64,000 nt of DNA from JAOPZW01 sp963851295 (GCA_963851295.1 CAWKOS010000003.1:62001-126000); one strand, 5' to 3'; counted from the first letter of the stretch, positions 26,465 to 37,684 are shown. Translations and numbers: made by a program. Notes: generated by a model from the sequence alone, not told the origin.

Positions 26465-28418
26465 GTGATCGGATTGCGAAAGAACCGCGGTCGGCTGACC
26501 GAACCGCTGGTGCGCGAGAACGGCGCGCTTCGCCCAGCGAGCTGGGACGAGGCACTGGACTTCGCCGCGGCCGGGCTGGCACGAGCCCGCGCCACGGACA
26601 CGACGCGCTCCTTCGGCATGTTCAGCTGCTCCAAGGCATCGAACGAGGTGAACTTCCTGGCTCAGAAGTTCGTGCGCTCGGTGATGGGGTCGAACAACAT
26701 CGACTCGTGCAACCGCACTTGACACGCCCCCAGCGTCGTCGGTCTGGCGACGGTGTTCGGCGCGGGCGGCGGCACGTCGTCCTATAAGGAGGTCGAGGAG
26801 ACGGATCTGCTGATCCTGTGGGGCTCGAACGCCCGCGAGACGCATCCGATCTTCTTCCACCACGTCCTCAAGGCCGTGCACAACGGGGCGCGGCTGTTCG
26901 TCGTGGACCCGCGGCGCACGAGCTCGGCGCAGTGGGCCGACACCTGGATGGGGCTCGACGTCGGCACCGACATCGCCCTCTCCAACACGATCGCCCGCGA
27001 GATCATCCACGCGGGCCTCGCCAACGAGCGCTTCATCGAGCGCTCCACGACCGGCTTCGACGAGTACCGCCAGTCGGTCGAGCCGTGGACGCTCGAGGAG
27101 GGCGAGCGCGTCACCGGCGTCCCGGCGCAGGTCATCCGCGAGCTCGCCCACGCCTACGCGCGCGCCGACCGGGCGATCCTGTGCTGGACGCTCGGGATCA
27201 CCGAGCACGTCACGGCCGTCGACAACGTCCTGTCGCTCATCAACCTCGCGCTGCTCGCGGGCCACGTCGGGCGCTACGGCTCGGGCCTGAACCCGCTGCG
27301 CGGCCAGAACAACGTCCAGGGCGGCGGCGACATGGGCGCCATCCCCAACAAGCTGCCGGGCTTCCAGGACATCGAGAGCGACGACGCGGCGCGGGCGCGC
27401 TTCGAGCAGGCGTGGGGCTGCGAGAATCGTGCCCCACTACGGCTGGCACCTCTCGCAGATGTTCGACGGGATGGAGCGCGGCGAGCTCAACACGCTCTAC
27501 GTGCTGGGCGAGAACCCGGCGCAGTCCGAGGCCGACTCCAAGCGCGCGCTCGCGCTGCTCGAGGGCCTGGACTTCATGATCGCCCAGGACATCATCATGA
27601 CCAAGACGTGCGAGATGGCCGACGTCGTCTTCCCGTCGACCGCGTCGTGGTGCGAGTCCGCGGGCGGCACCGTCACCAACTCCGAGCGTCGCGTGCAGCT
27701 CATGCGCAAGGCGGTCGACCCGCCCGGCCAGGCCCGCGACGACCAGTGGATCATCTGCGAGCTCGCCCGTCGCCTGGGCCACGACTGGGGCCAGCCGACC
27801 CCGGAGCAGGCGTGGGACGAGCTGCGCTCGCTGAGCCCGATGCACGGCGGCATGAGCTACCCGCGCCTGCAGGAGCTCGGCGGCATCCAGTGGCCCTGCC
27901 CCGACGAGGACCACCCGGGCTCGGAGTTCCTCCACGGCCGGCTGTGGGACGAGCCCGTCGGCGGCCCGCTCGCGCCCTTCTCGGTGACGAAGTGGGTGCC
28001 GCCGATCGACGAGCTCGACGACGACTTCCCGATCCGCCTCACGACCGGCCGGCGCCTGGACTCCTACAACACCGGCGTGCAGTCGGCGCTCTACAGCTCG
28101 CCGCTGCGCCGCGGCGAGACGCTCGACCTCTGCGCCCAGGACGCCGCCAGCCTCGACGTCGAGCCCGGCGAGATCGTGCGCATCACGTCGCGGCGCGGCT
28201 CGATCGAGGCGCCCGTGCGCCTGGACCCCGGCCTGCGCCCGGGCCTGGCTTTCATGACCATGCACTTCCCCGACGACATCGACGTCAACGTCCTCACCAT
28301 CGATGCGACCGACCCAAGGTCCGGCACCGCGGAGTTCAAGGCCACGGCCATCCGGGTGGAGAAGGTCCGCGAGCGTCAGACTGCAGGCGTGACCAGCAGC
28401 GAGGCCGGAGGCAAGTAG
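26465..28418 (+). pseudogene. fdhA: Formate dehydrogenase catalytic subunit, selenocysteine at in-frame TGA; one frameshift
   Basis: Molybdopterin (bis-MGD) catalytic subunit, formate to CO2, about 650 residues. Codon 86 is TGA (26720-26722) in NNIDSCNRT-[TGA]-HAPSVVGL, exactly where FdhF-type enzymes have selenocysteine followed by His. A SECIS-like hairpin follows at once. The frame continues through GQNNVQGGGDMGAIPNKLPG. Near 27425 one extra A (GAGAATC where GAGATC is expected) shifts the frame; MPHYGWHLSQMFDGMERGEL to the stop is in the new frame (1954 bases is 3n+1). The protein begins directly at NRGRLTEPLVRENG, so the N-terminal Fe-S region is missing here; it is a separate gene at 30250. 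The GTG at 26465 has a strong ribosome site. It is broken only if the frameshift is real. Confidence 0.92.
26720..26755 (+). promoter_or_regulatory. UGA selenocysteine codon with SECIS-like hairpin
   Basis: After the TGA comes CACG, a C-rich spacer, then the stem CGTCG/CGACG (26734-26738 with 26748-26752), extended by T-G and C-G pairs. The apical GGTCT loop is at 26741-26745. In Escherichia coli fdhF, as I recall it, the UGA is also followed by CACG and 18 bases separate UGA from GGUCU; the spacing here is also 18. Such a loop is the binding site for SelB, which brings Sec-tRNA. The selA, selB, selC and selD genes are not in this window. Confidence 0.8.
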
Positions 28419-28420
28419 CG

Positions 28421-30249
<1,829 letters not shown>

Positions 30250-30253
<4 letters not shown>

Positions 30254-31158
30254 CGCAGCGCACGGTCAGCCTCACGATCGACGACCAGCCGATCGAGGTG
30301 CCCGAGGGCTCGACGATCCTCGAGGCCTGCAACGAGCTGGGCATCGACACCCCGACGCTCTGCTACGGCGACACCCTGCAGCCCGCCAACGTCTGCCGCG
30401 TCTGCGTGGTCGAGATCGAGGGCGCGCGCGTGCTGGCCCCGGCGTGCTCGCGCAAGGTCGAGCCCGACATGGTCGTCAAGACCGACTCCGAGCGCGTGCG
30501 CCACAGCCGCAAGATGGTCATGGAGTTCCTCGGCTCGTCGGTGGACCTGTCGATCACGCACGTCGCCGGCGACTACATGGAGCGCTACGGCGCCGACCCT
30601 ACGCGCTACGGGCCGCCGGCGCCGCCCGACGACGGGCGCGACCGCCGCCGCACCGGCCACCACGCCGAGCCCGACGGGCAGACCGCCGCGACCGTCCACC
30701 AGCCGGTCAAGGTCGACAACGACCTCTACGTGCGCGACTACTCCAAGTGCATCCTCTGTTACAAGTGCGTCGACGCCTGCGGCGATCAGTGGCAGAACAC
30801 CTTCGCCATCACAGTCGCCGGGCGCGGCTTCGACGCCCGCATCTCGACCGAGTACGCCAACCCGCTGCCCGACTCGGCGTGCGTGTACTGCGGCAACTGC
30901 ATCGCCGTCTGCCCGACCGGGGCGCTGATGTTCGCCTCCGAGCACGAGCTGCGCGAATCGGCCAAGTGGGACGAGTCGCGCCAGACGCAGACCGACACCG
31001 TCTGCCCGTACTGCGGCGTGGGCTGCAACCTCACGCTGCACGTGCAGGACAACCAGATCGTCAAGGTCAGCTCGCCCGACGACCACGACATCACGCGCGG
31101 CAACCTCTGCATCAAGGGTCGCTTCGGCTTCCAGCACGTCCAGCCCAAGGGTGACTAG
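30250..31158 (+). CDS. Fe-S subunit equal to the N-terminal part of FdhA/NuoG
   Basis: A 302-residue electron-transfer protein. Residues 1-80 are a [2Fe-2S] ferredoxin domain (TLCYGDTLQPANVCRVCVVEIEG). A charged, disordered linker at about 120-155 follows. Then comes a two-cluster ferredoxin region (SKCILCYKCVDACGDQWQN, SACVYCGNCIAVCPTGAL), and at the end VCPYCGVGCNLTLHV...GNLCIKGRFGFQHV, the Fe4S4 domain that normally opens the catalytic FdhA chain. It therefore supplies what the short FdhA at 26465 lacks. The ATG overlaps the NuoEF stop (ATGA). Confidence 0.9.
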
Positions 31159-31161
31159 GCG

Positions 31162-32061
31162 GTGCTCGCGCCGGCAACGCCGGTCGCTGGCCTGCACTGG
31201 GAGCTGGCCTGCGCCGGGGCCGGCAAGGTGGAGTGGCACGACGACGCCTCGGGCACCTGGAACCCCGGACGGCGCACGGGATCGGTGTCGGCCAGGCACA
31301 GGACCGCACTGCTCGACGGGCTCCGGCTCTCCCATGGGCACGTCGTCCTCACGGGACGCGCCCGTGGGGCGCACCACGTCCTGGCGACGGTCGCCCATCC
31401 GACGTTGCGCGCCGGGCCCCTCCGCGCGACCGGGAAGCCGCCGGCCGCGAACACCCTCCGCTTCACGGTGGACGGCGAGGCGACGATCACCAGGCGGTTC
31501 GCCACCGCCCTGGACCGCGCGGGCTGCGCCGGCGCCCGGCGCGCGCGGGTCGCGATCCAGCTGCTGCCGAGCGCCGGCCGTGGCCACGCGGGGACCGTCG
31601 ACGTCGGCGGCGGCCTTCACCTCGCGACCGCCCAGGGCGGCGCCGACGTCGACGTCGCGCCGGGCGGCGGCGCGACGCGGGTGACGGTGCAGTCCGGCGA
31701 CGCGCTGCGCTTCACGCTCCCGGCGGGCACCTCGACGCCGCTGACCTGCACGCTCGGGGCCGGGTGCTATCCGGCCAGCGGCGGCTTCACGCTGCCCGGC
31801 CGGCTCGCGCTGTCCTTCAACGGTCGGACGGCGATCCTCGCCGGGCTCACGGTGACCTACACGCCGACGGGCGGCGAGCTGCCGGACACCGCGATCACCG
31901 GGACCCTCGACGGCGCGCCGGTCACGATCGCCGACGACCCCGACAACCCGAACACGCTCACCGACGACTTCCTGGCGCGGGTCGGCGCCGCGCTGGGCAC
32001 GGCGGTCGGCGGGACGATCGGCGAGATCGAGCCGCGCTTCACGTCGACCGGCCCGCTGTGA
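31162..32061 (+). CDS. Hypothetical protein in the formate dehydrogenase operon
   Basis: A 299-residue protein that appears mostly beta-strand, with Gly-rich turns. It holds two Cys early, a C-x3-C-like pair mid-way (LTCTLGAGCYP), and a C-terminal half FNGRTAILAGLTVTYTPTGG to GGTIGEIEPRF. No clear signal peptide follows the GTG start, and the family is not recognised. It resembles surface or secreted beta domains of actinobacteria more than a redox enzyme. The GTG starts three bases after the preceding Fe-S subunit gene, so it is very likely co-transcribed. The 3' end overlaps the convergent fdhD gene by 23 bases. Confidence 0.65.
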   Translation: MLAPATPVAGLHWELACAGAGKVEWHDDASGTWNPGRRTGSVSARHRTALLDGLRLSHGHVVLTGRARGAHHVLATVAHPTLRAGPLRATGKPPAANTLRFTVDGEATITRRFATALDRAGCAGARRARVAIQLLPSAGRGHAGTVDVGGGLHLATAQGGADVDVAPGGGATRVTVQSGDALRFTLPAGTSTPLTCTLGAGCYPASGGFTLPGRLALSFNGRTAILAGLTVTYTPTGGELPDTAITGTLDGAPVTIADDPDNPNTLTDDFLARVGAALGTAVGGTIGEIEPRFTSTGPL

Positions 32062-32821
32062 GCACGCGCTCCTCGCCGGTGTAGACGTTCACCGTCCCCC
32101 GGCGCGCGAAGCCGCACAGCGTCATGCCGCGGTCGGCGGCGAGCTCGACCGCCAGCGAGGTCGGGGCGCCGACGCCGACGAGCACCGGTGCGCCCGCGAC
32201 CGCCGCCTTCTGCACGAGCTCGAAGGACAGCCGCCCCGAGACGCAGAGCACGCGGCCGTGCAGCGGCAGCAGCCCGTCGAGCAGCGCGCGGCCGACGACC
32301 TTGTCCATCGCGTTGTGGCGCCCGACGTCCTCGCGCACGAGCAGCAGCGTGCCCGCGGCGTCGAAGAGGCCCGTGGCGTGCAGCCCGCCCGTGGCCTCGA
32401 AGGCGGGCTGGCGCAGGCGCTCGGGCAGGTCGGCGAGCAGGTCGCGCGCGACGCGCGGGCCGTCGGGCAGCGGCTCGGAGTGGACGGCGACCTCCTCGAG
32501 CGCCGCCTTGCCGCAGACCCCGCACGAGCTCGTCGTGTAGAAGCGCCGGCGGCCCGGGTCGAAGCGCAGCTCGGCGTCGACCTCGACGATGTTGGCGGCG
32601 AGGTCGGCCGTCGGCCCGGCGGGCGCGGCGGCCGCGATGAGCCCCTCGCCGTGCAGGAAGCCCAGCGCCAGCTCCTCGTCGTGGCCGGGCGTGCGCATCG
32701 TCACCGCGAGCGCCTCGCCGCGGACGCGGATCTCCAGCGGCTCCTCGATGGCGACGCGGTCCGAGACGCCGTCGTGCTCGACGGGCGCGGACAGGCGGAT
32801 CGGGTCGACGGCCATCGCCAC
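32039..32821 (-). CDS. fdhD: Formate dehydrogenase accessory sulfurtransferase FdhD
   Basis: Transfers sulfur from IscS to the molybdenum cofactor, needed for formate dehydrogenase activity. The 260-residue protein shows the family landmarks: EEPLEIRVRGE near residue 26, TPGHDEELALGFLHGEGL, the flexible loop with catalytic cysteines SSCGVCGKAAL (about 119-129), REDVGRHNAMDKVVG and FARRGTVNVYTGEERV. It starts with GTG at 32821, or at an ATG two codons later. It is convergent with the formate dehydrogenase operon and makes a complete maturation pair with it. Confidence 0.95.
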   Translation of the reverse strand: MAMAVDPIRLSAPVEHDGVSDRVAIEEPLEIRVRGEALAVTMRTPGHDEELALGFLHGEGLIAAAAPAGPTADLAANIVEVDAELRFDPGRRRFYTTSSCGVCGKAALEEVAVHSEPLPDGPRVARDLLADLPERLRQPAFEATGGLHATGLFDAAGTLLLVREDVGRHNAMDKVVGRALLDGLLPLHGRVLCVSGRLSFELVQKAAVAGAPVLVGVGAPTSLAVELAADRGMTLCGFARRGTVNVYTGEERVLTAGRST

Positions 32822-32895
32822 ACGTTCTCAGATCGGTCACGCGCAACTCACGAGGCGATCACATCCGGCCCTGGGCCGCAGGGTGGGATGGGCTC

Positions 32896-34134
32896 ATGAA
32901 CCGACCCGCCGTCCTCTCGCTGCTCGCGCTCGCCATCGGCGCGGCGGCAGCCGCCCCGGCATCCGCTCACCACGGCCCGCCGCCCCCGCCCCCGCAGCCC
33001 ACGCTGCTCGCGCGCGCGATCCTCCCCGCCGACGCCACGGCGCCCGCTCCCTTCCCGGGCGTGATCAACGCCGACCCCGCGCCGGCGCCGGGCTCGACGC
33101 AGCCCGTCGGCGGCTTCTCGGCCCTGCTCGACGCCCCCGGCCGCGGCAACTACTGGGCGATGCCCGACAACGGCTTCGGCTCCAAGGCCAACTCGCACAG
33201 CTTCCTGCTGCGCGTCTACGAGGTCCACGCCGACTTCGAGACCGCCCACGGTGGGCCGGGGACCGTGCAGAGCCTCAAGTGGATCACGCTGCGCGATCCC
33301 GACCACAAGATCCCCTTCAAGATCATCAACGACGCCACGCCCGACCGCCTGCTCACGGGCGGCGACTTCGACATCGAGTCGATCCGCCAGGACTCCAAGG
33401 GCACGCTGTGGTTCGGCGAGGAGTTCGGGCCCTTCCTCGTCCACACCGACGCGACCGGCAAGGTCCTCGAGGCGCCGATCCCGCTGCCCGACGTCAAGTC
33501 GCCCGACTACCCGCCCGACTACCCGGCGCCCTTCGCCGGGGCGGCGAACCTCAACAGCTCGGCCGGCTTCGAGGGCATGGCGATCTCGCCCGACGGCCGC
33601 ACGCTGTACCCGACGCTCGAGGGCTCCGTGGCGGGCGACGACCCGCTGACGCGGCGGATGTACCAGTTCGACATCAAGAGCCGCCGCTACTCGCCCAAGC
33701 GCCGCACCTACCACATCGATGACGCCGGCTGGTCGGTCTCCGACCTCACGGCGCTCGACGACCACCACCTGATCGCGCTGGAGCGCGACGGCACGCAGGC
33801 GGTGACCACGGGCCACAAGCAGGGCTTCGTGATCGACCTGCGCAAGACCGACGCCACCGGCGCGCTGGTCAAGCGCAAGGTCCTCGATCTCGAGAACCTG
33901 CGCGACCCGGCGCTCATCTCGCTGCCCGCCCGCCCCGGCGACGTCGGCCTGGGCGATCCCTTCGCCATGCCCTACGTGACGATCGAGGCCGTGCTGCCGC
34001 TGGAGGGCGACAAGGTGGCGATCGTCAACGACACGAACTTCGGTTCGACGGGGCGCAACCCCGGCCTGCCCGACTACAGCGACTTCATCGTGACGTCGGT
34101 GCCGGGCCTGCGCGGCGACGGAAGGCACTGGTAG
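32896..34134 (+). CDS. Secreted esterase-like phytase-family protein
   Basis: A 412-residue secreted protein. Its signal peptide is MNRPAVLSLLALAIGAAAAAPASAHH (cleavage near ASA-HH), then a short Pro/Gln-rich stretch. The mature part matches the phytase-like esterase family (DUF4394/Phytase-like): GGFSALLDAPGRGNYWAMPDNGFG, FDIESIRQDSKGTLWFGEEFGPFLVH, GFEGMAISPDGRTLYPTLEG, RDGTQA and IVNDTNFGSTGRNPGLPDYSDF. This is a beta-propeller that binds Ca2+ and may hydrolyse phosphate esters. The ATG at 32896 starts the signal peptide. It stands alone. Confidence 0.88.
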   Translation: MNRPAVLSLLALAIGAAAAAPASAHHGPPPPPPQPTLLARAILPADATAPAPFPGVINADPAPAPGSTQPVGGFSALLDAPGRGNYWAMPDNGFGSKANSHSFLLRVYEVHADFETAHGGPGTVQSLKWITLRDPDHKIPFKIINDATPDRLLTGGDFDIESIRQDSKGTLWFGEEFGPFLVHTDATGKVLEAPIPLPDVKSPDYPPDYPAPFAGAANLNSSAGFEGMAISPDGRTLYPTLEGSVAGDDPLTRRMYQFDIKSRRYSPKRRTYHIDDAGWSVSDLTALDDHHLIALERDGTQAVTTGHKQGFVIDLRKTDATGALVKRKVLDLENLRDPALISLPARPGDVGLGDPFAMPYVTIEAVLPLEGDKVAIVNDTNFGSTGRNPGLPDYSDFIVTSVPGLRGDGRHW

Positions 34135-34141
34135 CGGCCGC

Positions 34142-34423
34142 GTGGTCGTGCCATCCTTGGGAGCAGCCGTGTTCGTGGGATTGGTCGACACCAGAGGAGA
34201 TCGGGATCGTCCCGATAAGGATCGGCGCGAGCCCCTGGTGCTCGACATCCCCGAGCTGCGCCCATGGCGGTGGTACCTCGTGACGCTCATCTGCATGATC
34301 GTCTCCGGATACGTGACGAGCTGGCTGAGCCTGATCCTCGTGATCGTGGGCCTGTGCTGCTTCTTCCAGGCCCTCACGAGCTACTACAAGGGCAACGACG
34401 GGCTCAGCCAGCACCGTCAGTGA
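34142..34423 (+). CDS. Small membrane protein, 93 residues
   Basis: A short protein with two membrane helices (about residues 43-62, WYLVTLICMIVSGYVT, and 63-80, WLSLILVIVGLCCFFQAL) after a charged segment (DTRGDRDRPDKDRREP). The family is unknown. The start is uncertain: GTG at 34142 or a later GTG at 34170. It begins seven bases after the phytase-like gene and its last seven bases overlap the convergent argD gene. Confidence 0.6.
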   Translation: MVVPSLGAAVFVGLVDTRGDRDRPDKDRREPLVLDIPELRPWRWYLVTLICMIVSGYVTSWLSLILVIVGLCCFFQALTSYYKGNDGLSQHRQ

Positions 34424-35583
34424 AGGACGGCGCGCAGGCGCGCCACCGCGTCGTCGGCCTGCGCCTCGTCGATGACGAGCGGCGGTAGCAGGCGCACCGT
34501 CGTCGGGCCCGTCGCGTTGAGGACCAGGCGCTGCTCGCGCAGCGCGCGGACGACGATGTCGGCGGCGCCGGGGCGGTGGCCGGGATCGAGCTCGAAGGCG
34601 AGCATCAGCCCGCGGCCGCGGACCTCGACGACGCCGGGCAGCTCGGCGACGGCGTGGCGCAGGCGCTCGCCCAGGTCGCGCACGCGCGCCAGCAGCGCCT
34701 CGTCGTCGAGGACGTCGAGCACCGCCAGGCCGGCCGCGCACTGCACGGGCCCGCCCGCGAAGGTCGAGCCGTGGTCGCCGGGCGCGAAGACGTCGGCCAG
34801 GCGCGGCCCGGTGACCAGCGCGCCGATCGGCAGGCCGCCGCCCAGCGCCTTGGCGGTGGTCAGCGCGTCGGGCACGACGCCCGCGTGCTGGTAGGCCCAC
34901 AGGGTGCCCGTGCGCCCGAGGCCGCACTGGACCTCGTCGAAGATCAGCGCCGCGCCGTGCTCGTCGCACGCCGCGCGGGCGGCGCGCAGGACGTCGTCGC
35001 CGAGCTCGTAGACGCCCGACTCCCCCTGGACGGGCTCGAGCAGGACGGCGGCGGTGCGCTCGTCGACCGCGGCCACGATCGCCTCCGCGGTCGGCTCGAC
35101 GGCGACGAAGCCGGGCACGAGCGGCGCGAAGGGCGCCTGCTTGGACTCCTGCGGCGTCGCCGAGAGCGAGCCGTACGTGCGGCCGTGGAAGCCGCGGTGC
35201 ACCGAGACGATCGTGCCCTGCGGCTTGGCCTTGCGGGCGACCTTCAGGGCCGCCTCGTTGGCCTCGGTGCCCGAGTTGGCGAAGTGGACCTTGCCGCCCA
35301 GCGAGGACCCGGCCAGGCGCTGGGCCAGCCGCAGCCCGGGCTCGGTGTAGAAGAGGTTGCCGACGTGGATGAGGCGCGCGGCCTGCTCGCGGATCGCCTC
35401 GACGACCGCGGGGTGGCAGTGGCCGAGGCTGTTGACGGCCAGGCCGGTCTGGAAGTCGAGGTACTCGTTGCCCTCCGCGTCCCAGAGGCGCGCGCCCTCG
35501 CCGCGGACGAACTCGACGCCGAGGCGCGCGTAGGCCGGGACCTGGTGGTCGCGCTCGAGGCGCTGGAGCTCGTCGAGGCTCAT
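34417..35583 (-). CDS. argD: Acetylornithine aminotransferase
   Basis: A PLP enzyme that converts N-acetylglutamate semialdehyde to N-acetylornithine in arginine synthesis. The 388 residues show class III aminotransferase signatures: NSGTEANEAALKVAR (about residues 107-121), FHGRTYGSLSAT, EPVQGESGV, LIFDEVQCGLGRTG, and the PLP lysine in TTAKALGGGLPIGA near 242. The ATG overlaps the argB stop (ATGA), so it is coupled to argB and is the last gene of the trmH-like-pheST-argCJBD chain. argF and argR, which often follow, are absent here. Confidence 0.95.
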   Translation of the reverse strand: MSLDELQRLERDHQVPAYARLGVEFVRGEGARLWDAEGNEYLDFQTGLAVNSLGHCHPAVVEAIREQAARLIHVGNLFYTEPGLRLAQRLAGSSLGGKVHFANSGTEANEAALKVARKAKPQGTIVSVHRGFHGRTYGSLSATPQESKQAPFAPLVPGFVAVEPTAEAIVAAVDERTAAVLLEPVQGESGVYELGDDVLRAARAACDEHGAALIFDEVQCGLGRTGTLWAYQHAGVVPDALTTAKALGGGLPIGALVTGPRLADVFAPGDHGSTFAGGPVQCAAGLAVLDVLDDEALLARVRDLGERLRHAVAELPGVVEVRGRGLMLAFELDPGHRPGAADIVVRALREQRLVLNATGPTTVRLLPPLVIDEAQADDAVARLRAVLH

Positions 35584-36443
35584 GTCGCCGGCTTGATCTT
35601 CGTGCCGATGCCCGCGTCGGTGAAGAGCTCGAGCAGCAGCGAGTGCGGGACGCGTCCGTCGACGATGTGGGCGAAGGTCACGCCGCCGTGGATGGCGTCC
35701 AGGCAGGCCTGGAGCTTGGGGCGCATCCCCCCCGCCGTCTCGGCCAGGGCGGCCTCGACCTCGTCGGCGCCGGCCTCGCTGATGACCGAGGCGGGGTCCG
35801 ACGGGTCGCGCAGCCACCCGTCGACGTCGGTCAGGAACATGACCTTGTAGGCGCCCAGGGCGCGGGCGACCGCGCCCGCGGCCTCGTCGGCGTTGACGTT
35901 GTAGGAGCGGCCTTCGCGGTCGGCGCCCATCGAGGCGACGACCGGGATGTAGTCCTGGGCGATGTGGTTGAGCACGTCGACGTCGACGCGGTCGATCTTG
36001 CCCACGAAGCCGACGTCCTCGCCGCCCGGCCCCGTCTGGCGGCTGACGCGGAAGAGCAGCCCGTCGTCGCCGCACAGGCCGACCGCCGGCTGGCCGTGGC
36101 GATTGAGGCGCAGGACGATGTCCTTGTTGACCTTGCCCACGAGCACCATCTTGGCCACCTCGACGGTGGCCTCGTTGGAGACGCGCAGGCCGCCGATGAA
36201 CTCGACGGGGATCCCCAGGCGCTCCATGTAGGCCGTGATCTCCGGGCCGCCGCCGTGGACGACGATCGGGTTCAGGCCGACGTACTTCAGGAGCACGACG
36301 TCGCGGGCGAACTCCTCGCGCAGCGCCGGGTCCTCCATCGCGGCGCCGCCGTACTTGATGACGATCGTCTTGCCGTGGAACTCGCGGATGTAGGGCAGCG
36401 CCTCGAGCAGCGTGCCGACGGAGTTCTTCGGAGGCTCGCGCAT
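35580..36443 (-). CDS. argB: Acetylglutamate kinase
   Basis: Phosphorylates N-acetylglutamate, often the arginine-controlled step. The 287 residues begin with the substrate/ATP-binding KYGGAAM (about residues 30-36), then VVHGGGPEITAYMERLG, VNKDIV, YNVNADEAAGAVARALGA, LTDVDG, and GGMRPKLQACLDAIHGGV. An N-terminal helix (SVGTLLEALPYIREF) precedes the core, as in arginine-inhibited hexameric NAGKs, so feedback inhibition is likely. The ATG overlaps the argJ stop as TGATG, and the end overlaps argD. Confidence 0.96.
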   Translation of the reverse strand: MREPPKNSVGTLLEALPYIREFHGKTIVIKYGGAAMEDPALREEFARDVVLLKYVGLNPIVVHGGGPEITAYMERLGIPVEFIGGLRVSNEATVEVAKMVLVGKVNKDIVLRLNRHGQPAVGLCGDDGLLFRVSRQTGPGGEDVGFVGKIDRVDVDVLNHIAQDYIPVVASMGADREGRSYNVNADEAAGAVARALGAYKVMFLTDVDGWLRDPSDPASVISEAGADEVEAALAETAGGMRPKLQACLDAIHGGVTFAHIVDGRVPHSLLLELFTDAGIGTKIKPAT

Positions 36444-37684
36444 CAGGTCGTGTATTCCGCGTTGATGGTCACGTACTCGTGGCTGAGGTCCGAGAAGAAG
36501 ACCTCGGTCTCGTGGCCCTCGCCCGGCAGCTCGACGACGTACTCGACCTCGTCGCCCGCCACGAGCTCGGCCAGCGCGGCCTCGTCGAAGCGGGTGGCCG
36601 CGCCGCGCGCGCAGACCTGGACGCCCTCGATCCCGACGTCGACGGCCAGCGGCGCCGTCCCGGGCATGGCCATGCCGACGGCCTGGACGATCCGGCCCCA
36701 GTTGGGGTCGCCGCCGTGCAGCGCGGCCTTGACCAGCGGCGAGTTGGCCACCGCGCGGGCCACGGCCTCGACGCTGTCGCCGTGGCCGCCGCGTGTCACC
36801 ACGCGCCCGATCCGCCGCGCCCCCTCGCCGTCGCGGACGATCGCCAGCGCGAGCTGGCGCAGGAGCGCGTCGAGCGCCTGGCCGAAGCGCAGCTCGTCCT
36901 CGGTCTCCGCGGCGACCTCCACCCCCGAGGCGCCCGAGCACATGAGGATCGCGGTGTCGTTGGTCGAGAGCTGGCCGTCGACCGAGATGCGGTCGAAGGA
37001 GCGCTTGACGCAGACGCCGAGCAGCAGGTCGGCGGTCTCGGCGGACACCGCGGCGTCGGTCTGCACGAAGCAGAGCATGGTGGCGAAGGCGGGCTGGATC
37101 ATCCCGGCGCCCTTGGCCTGGGCGCACAGGCGGGCCACTCCCCCCGACAGCTCGACCTCCAGGCACGCGCGCTTCTCGAAGGCGTCGGTGGTCATGATGG
37201 CGGCGCTGAAGTCGCCGTCGCCGTCGGGGCGCAGCTCCGCGCGGGCGCGGGCGAGGCCGCCCACCACGGCGCGCGAGTCCAGCGGCACGCCGATGACGCC
37301 GGTCGAGGCGACGGCCACCCGGTCGGCCTCGACGCCGGCGGCCATGGCGGCGGCGCCCTGCATCTTGGCGGCGTCGTCGAGGCCGCGCCCGCCGGTCGCG
37401 GCGTTGGCGTTGCCCGAGTTGGCGACGACCGCGCGCAGCGCGTCCAGGCGCGAGCGCTCCTGGGTGAGGAGCACCGGCGCGGCGAGCACGCCCGAGCGCG
37501 TGAAGCGGGCGGCGCTCGTCGTCTCGGGCGCGTCGCTGACGAGCAGGCCGACGTCCTTGCCGCCGCTGGGCTTCAGGCCGGCGGCGACGCCGGCGGCGCG
37601 GAAGCCCTGCGGCAGCCCTCCGTCCGCGTCCTCGCGCACCCAGTCGGGCACCTCGACCCAGCGCGAGGAGAAGAAGGGCGTCAC
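36443..37684 (-). CDS. argJ: Bifunctional ornithine acetyltransferase / N-acetylglutamate synthase
   Basis: Recycles the acetyl group from N-acetylornithine to glutamate and, in bifunctional forms, also makes N-acetylglutamate from acetyl-CoA. The 413-residue precursor self-cleaves before the Thr of FATMLCFVQTDA (Thr near residue 188), preceded by KGAGMIQP. The C-terminal chain has SFDRISVDGQLSTNDT and GDPNWGRIVQAVG, and ends HEYVTINAEYTT. The GTG at 37684 overlaps the argC stop (GTGA). Whether it is bi- or monofunctional cannot be told from sequence. Confidence 0.94.
   Translation of the reverse strand: MTPFFSSRWVEVPDWVREDADGGLPQGFRAAGVAAGLKPSGGKDVGLLVSDAPETTSAARFTRSGVLAAPVLLTQERSRLDALRAVVANSGNANAATGGRGLDDAAKMQGAAAMAAGVEADRVAVASTGVIGVPLDSRAVVGGLARARAELRPDGDGDFSAAIMTTDAFEKRACLEVELSGGVARLCAQAKGAGMIQPAFATMLCFVQTDAAVSAETADLLLGVCVKRSFDRISVDGQLSTNDTAILMCSGASGVEVAAETEDELRFGQALDALLRQLALAIVRDGEGARRIGRVVTRGGHGDSVEAVARAVANSPLVKAALHGGDPNWGRIVQAVGMAMPGTAPLAVDVGIEGVQVCARGAATRFDEAALAELVAGDEVEYVVELPGEGHETEVFFSDLSHEYVTINAEYTT

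Noticed and set aside
26720..26722. TGA in fdhA as a nonsense mutation splitting two genes
   Set aside because: It falls exactly at the Sec position, the frame continues, and a SECIS-like hairpin with correct spacing follows.
26437..26787. Plus-strand frame starting at ATG 26437
   Set aside because: It is out of frame with fdhA and lies antisense-like in composition; the GTG at 26465 with a strong ribosome site explains the region.
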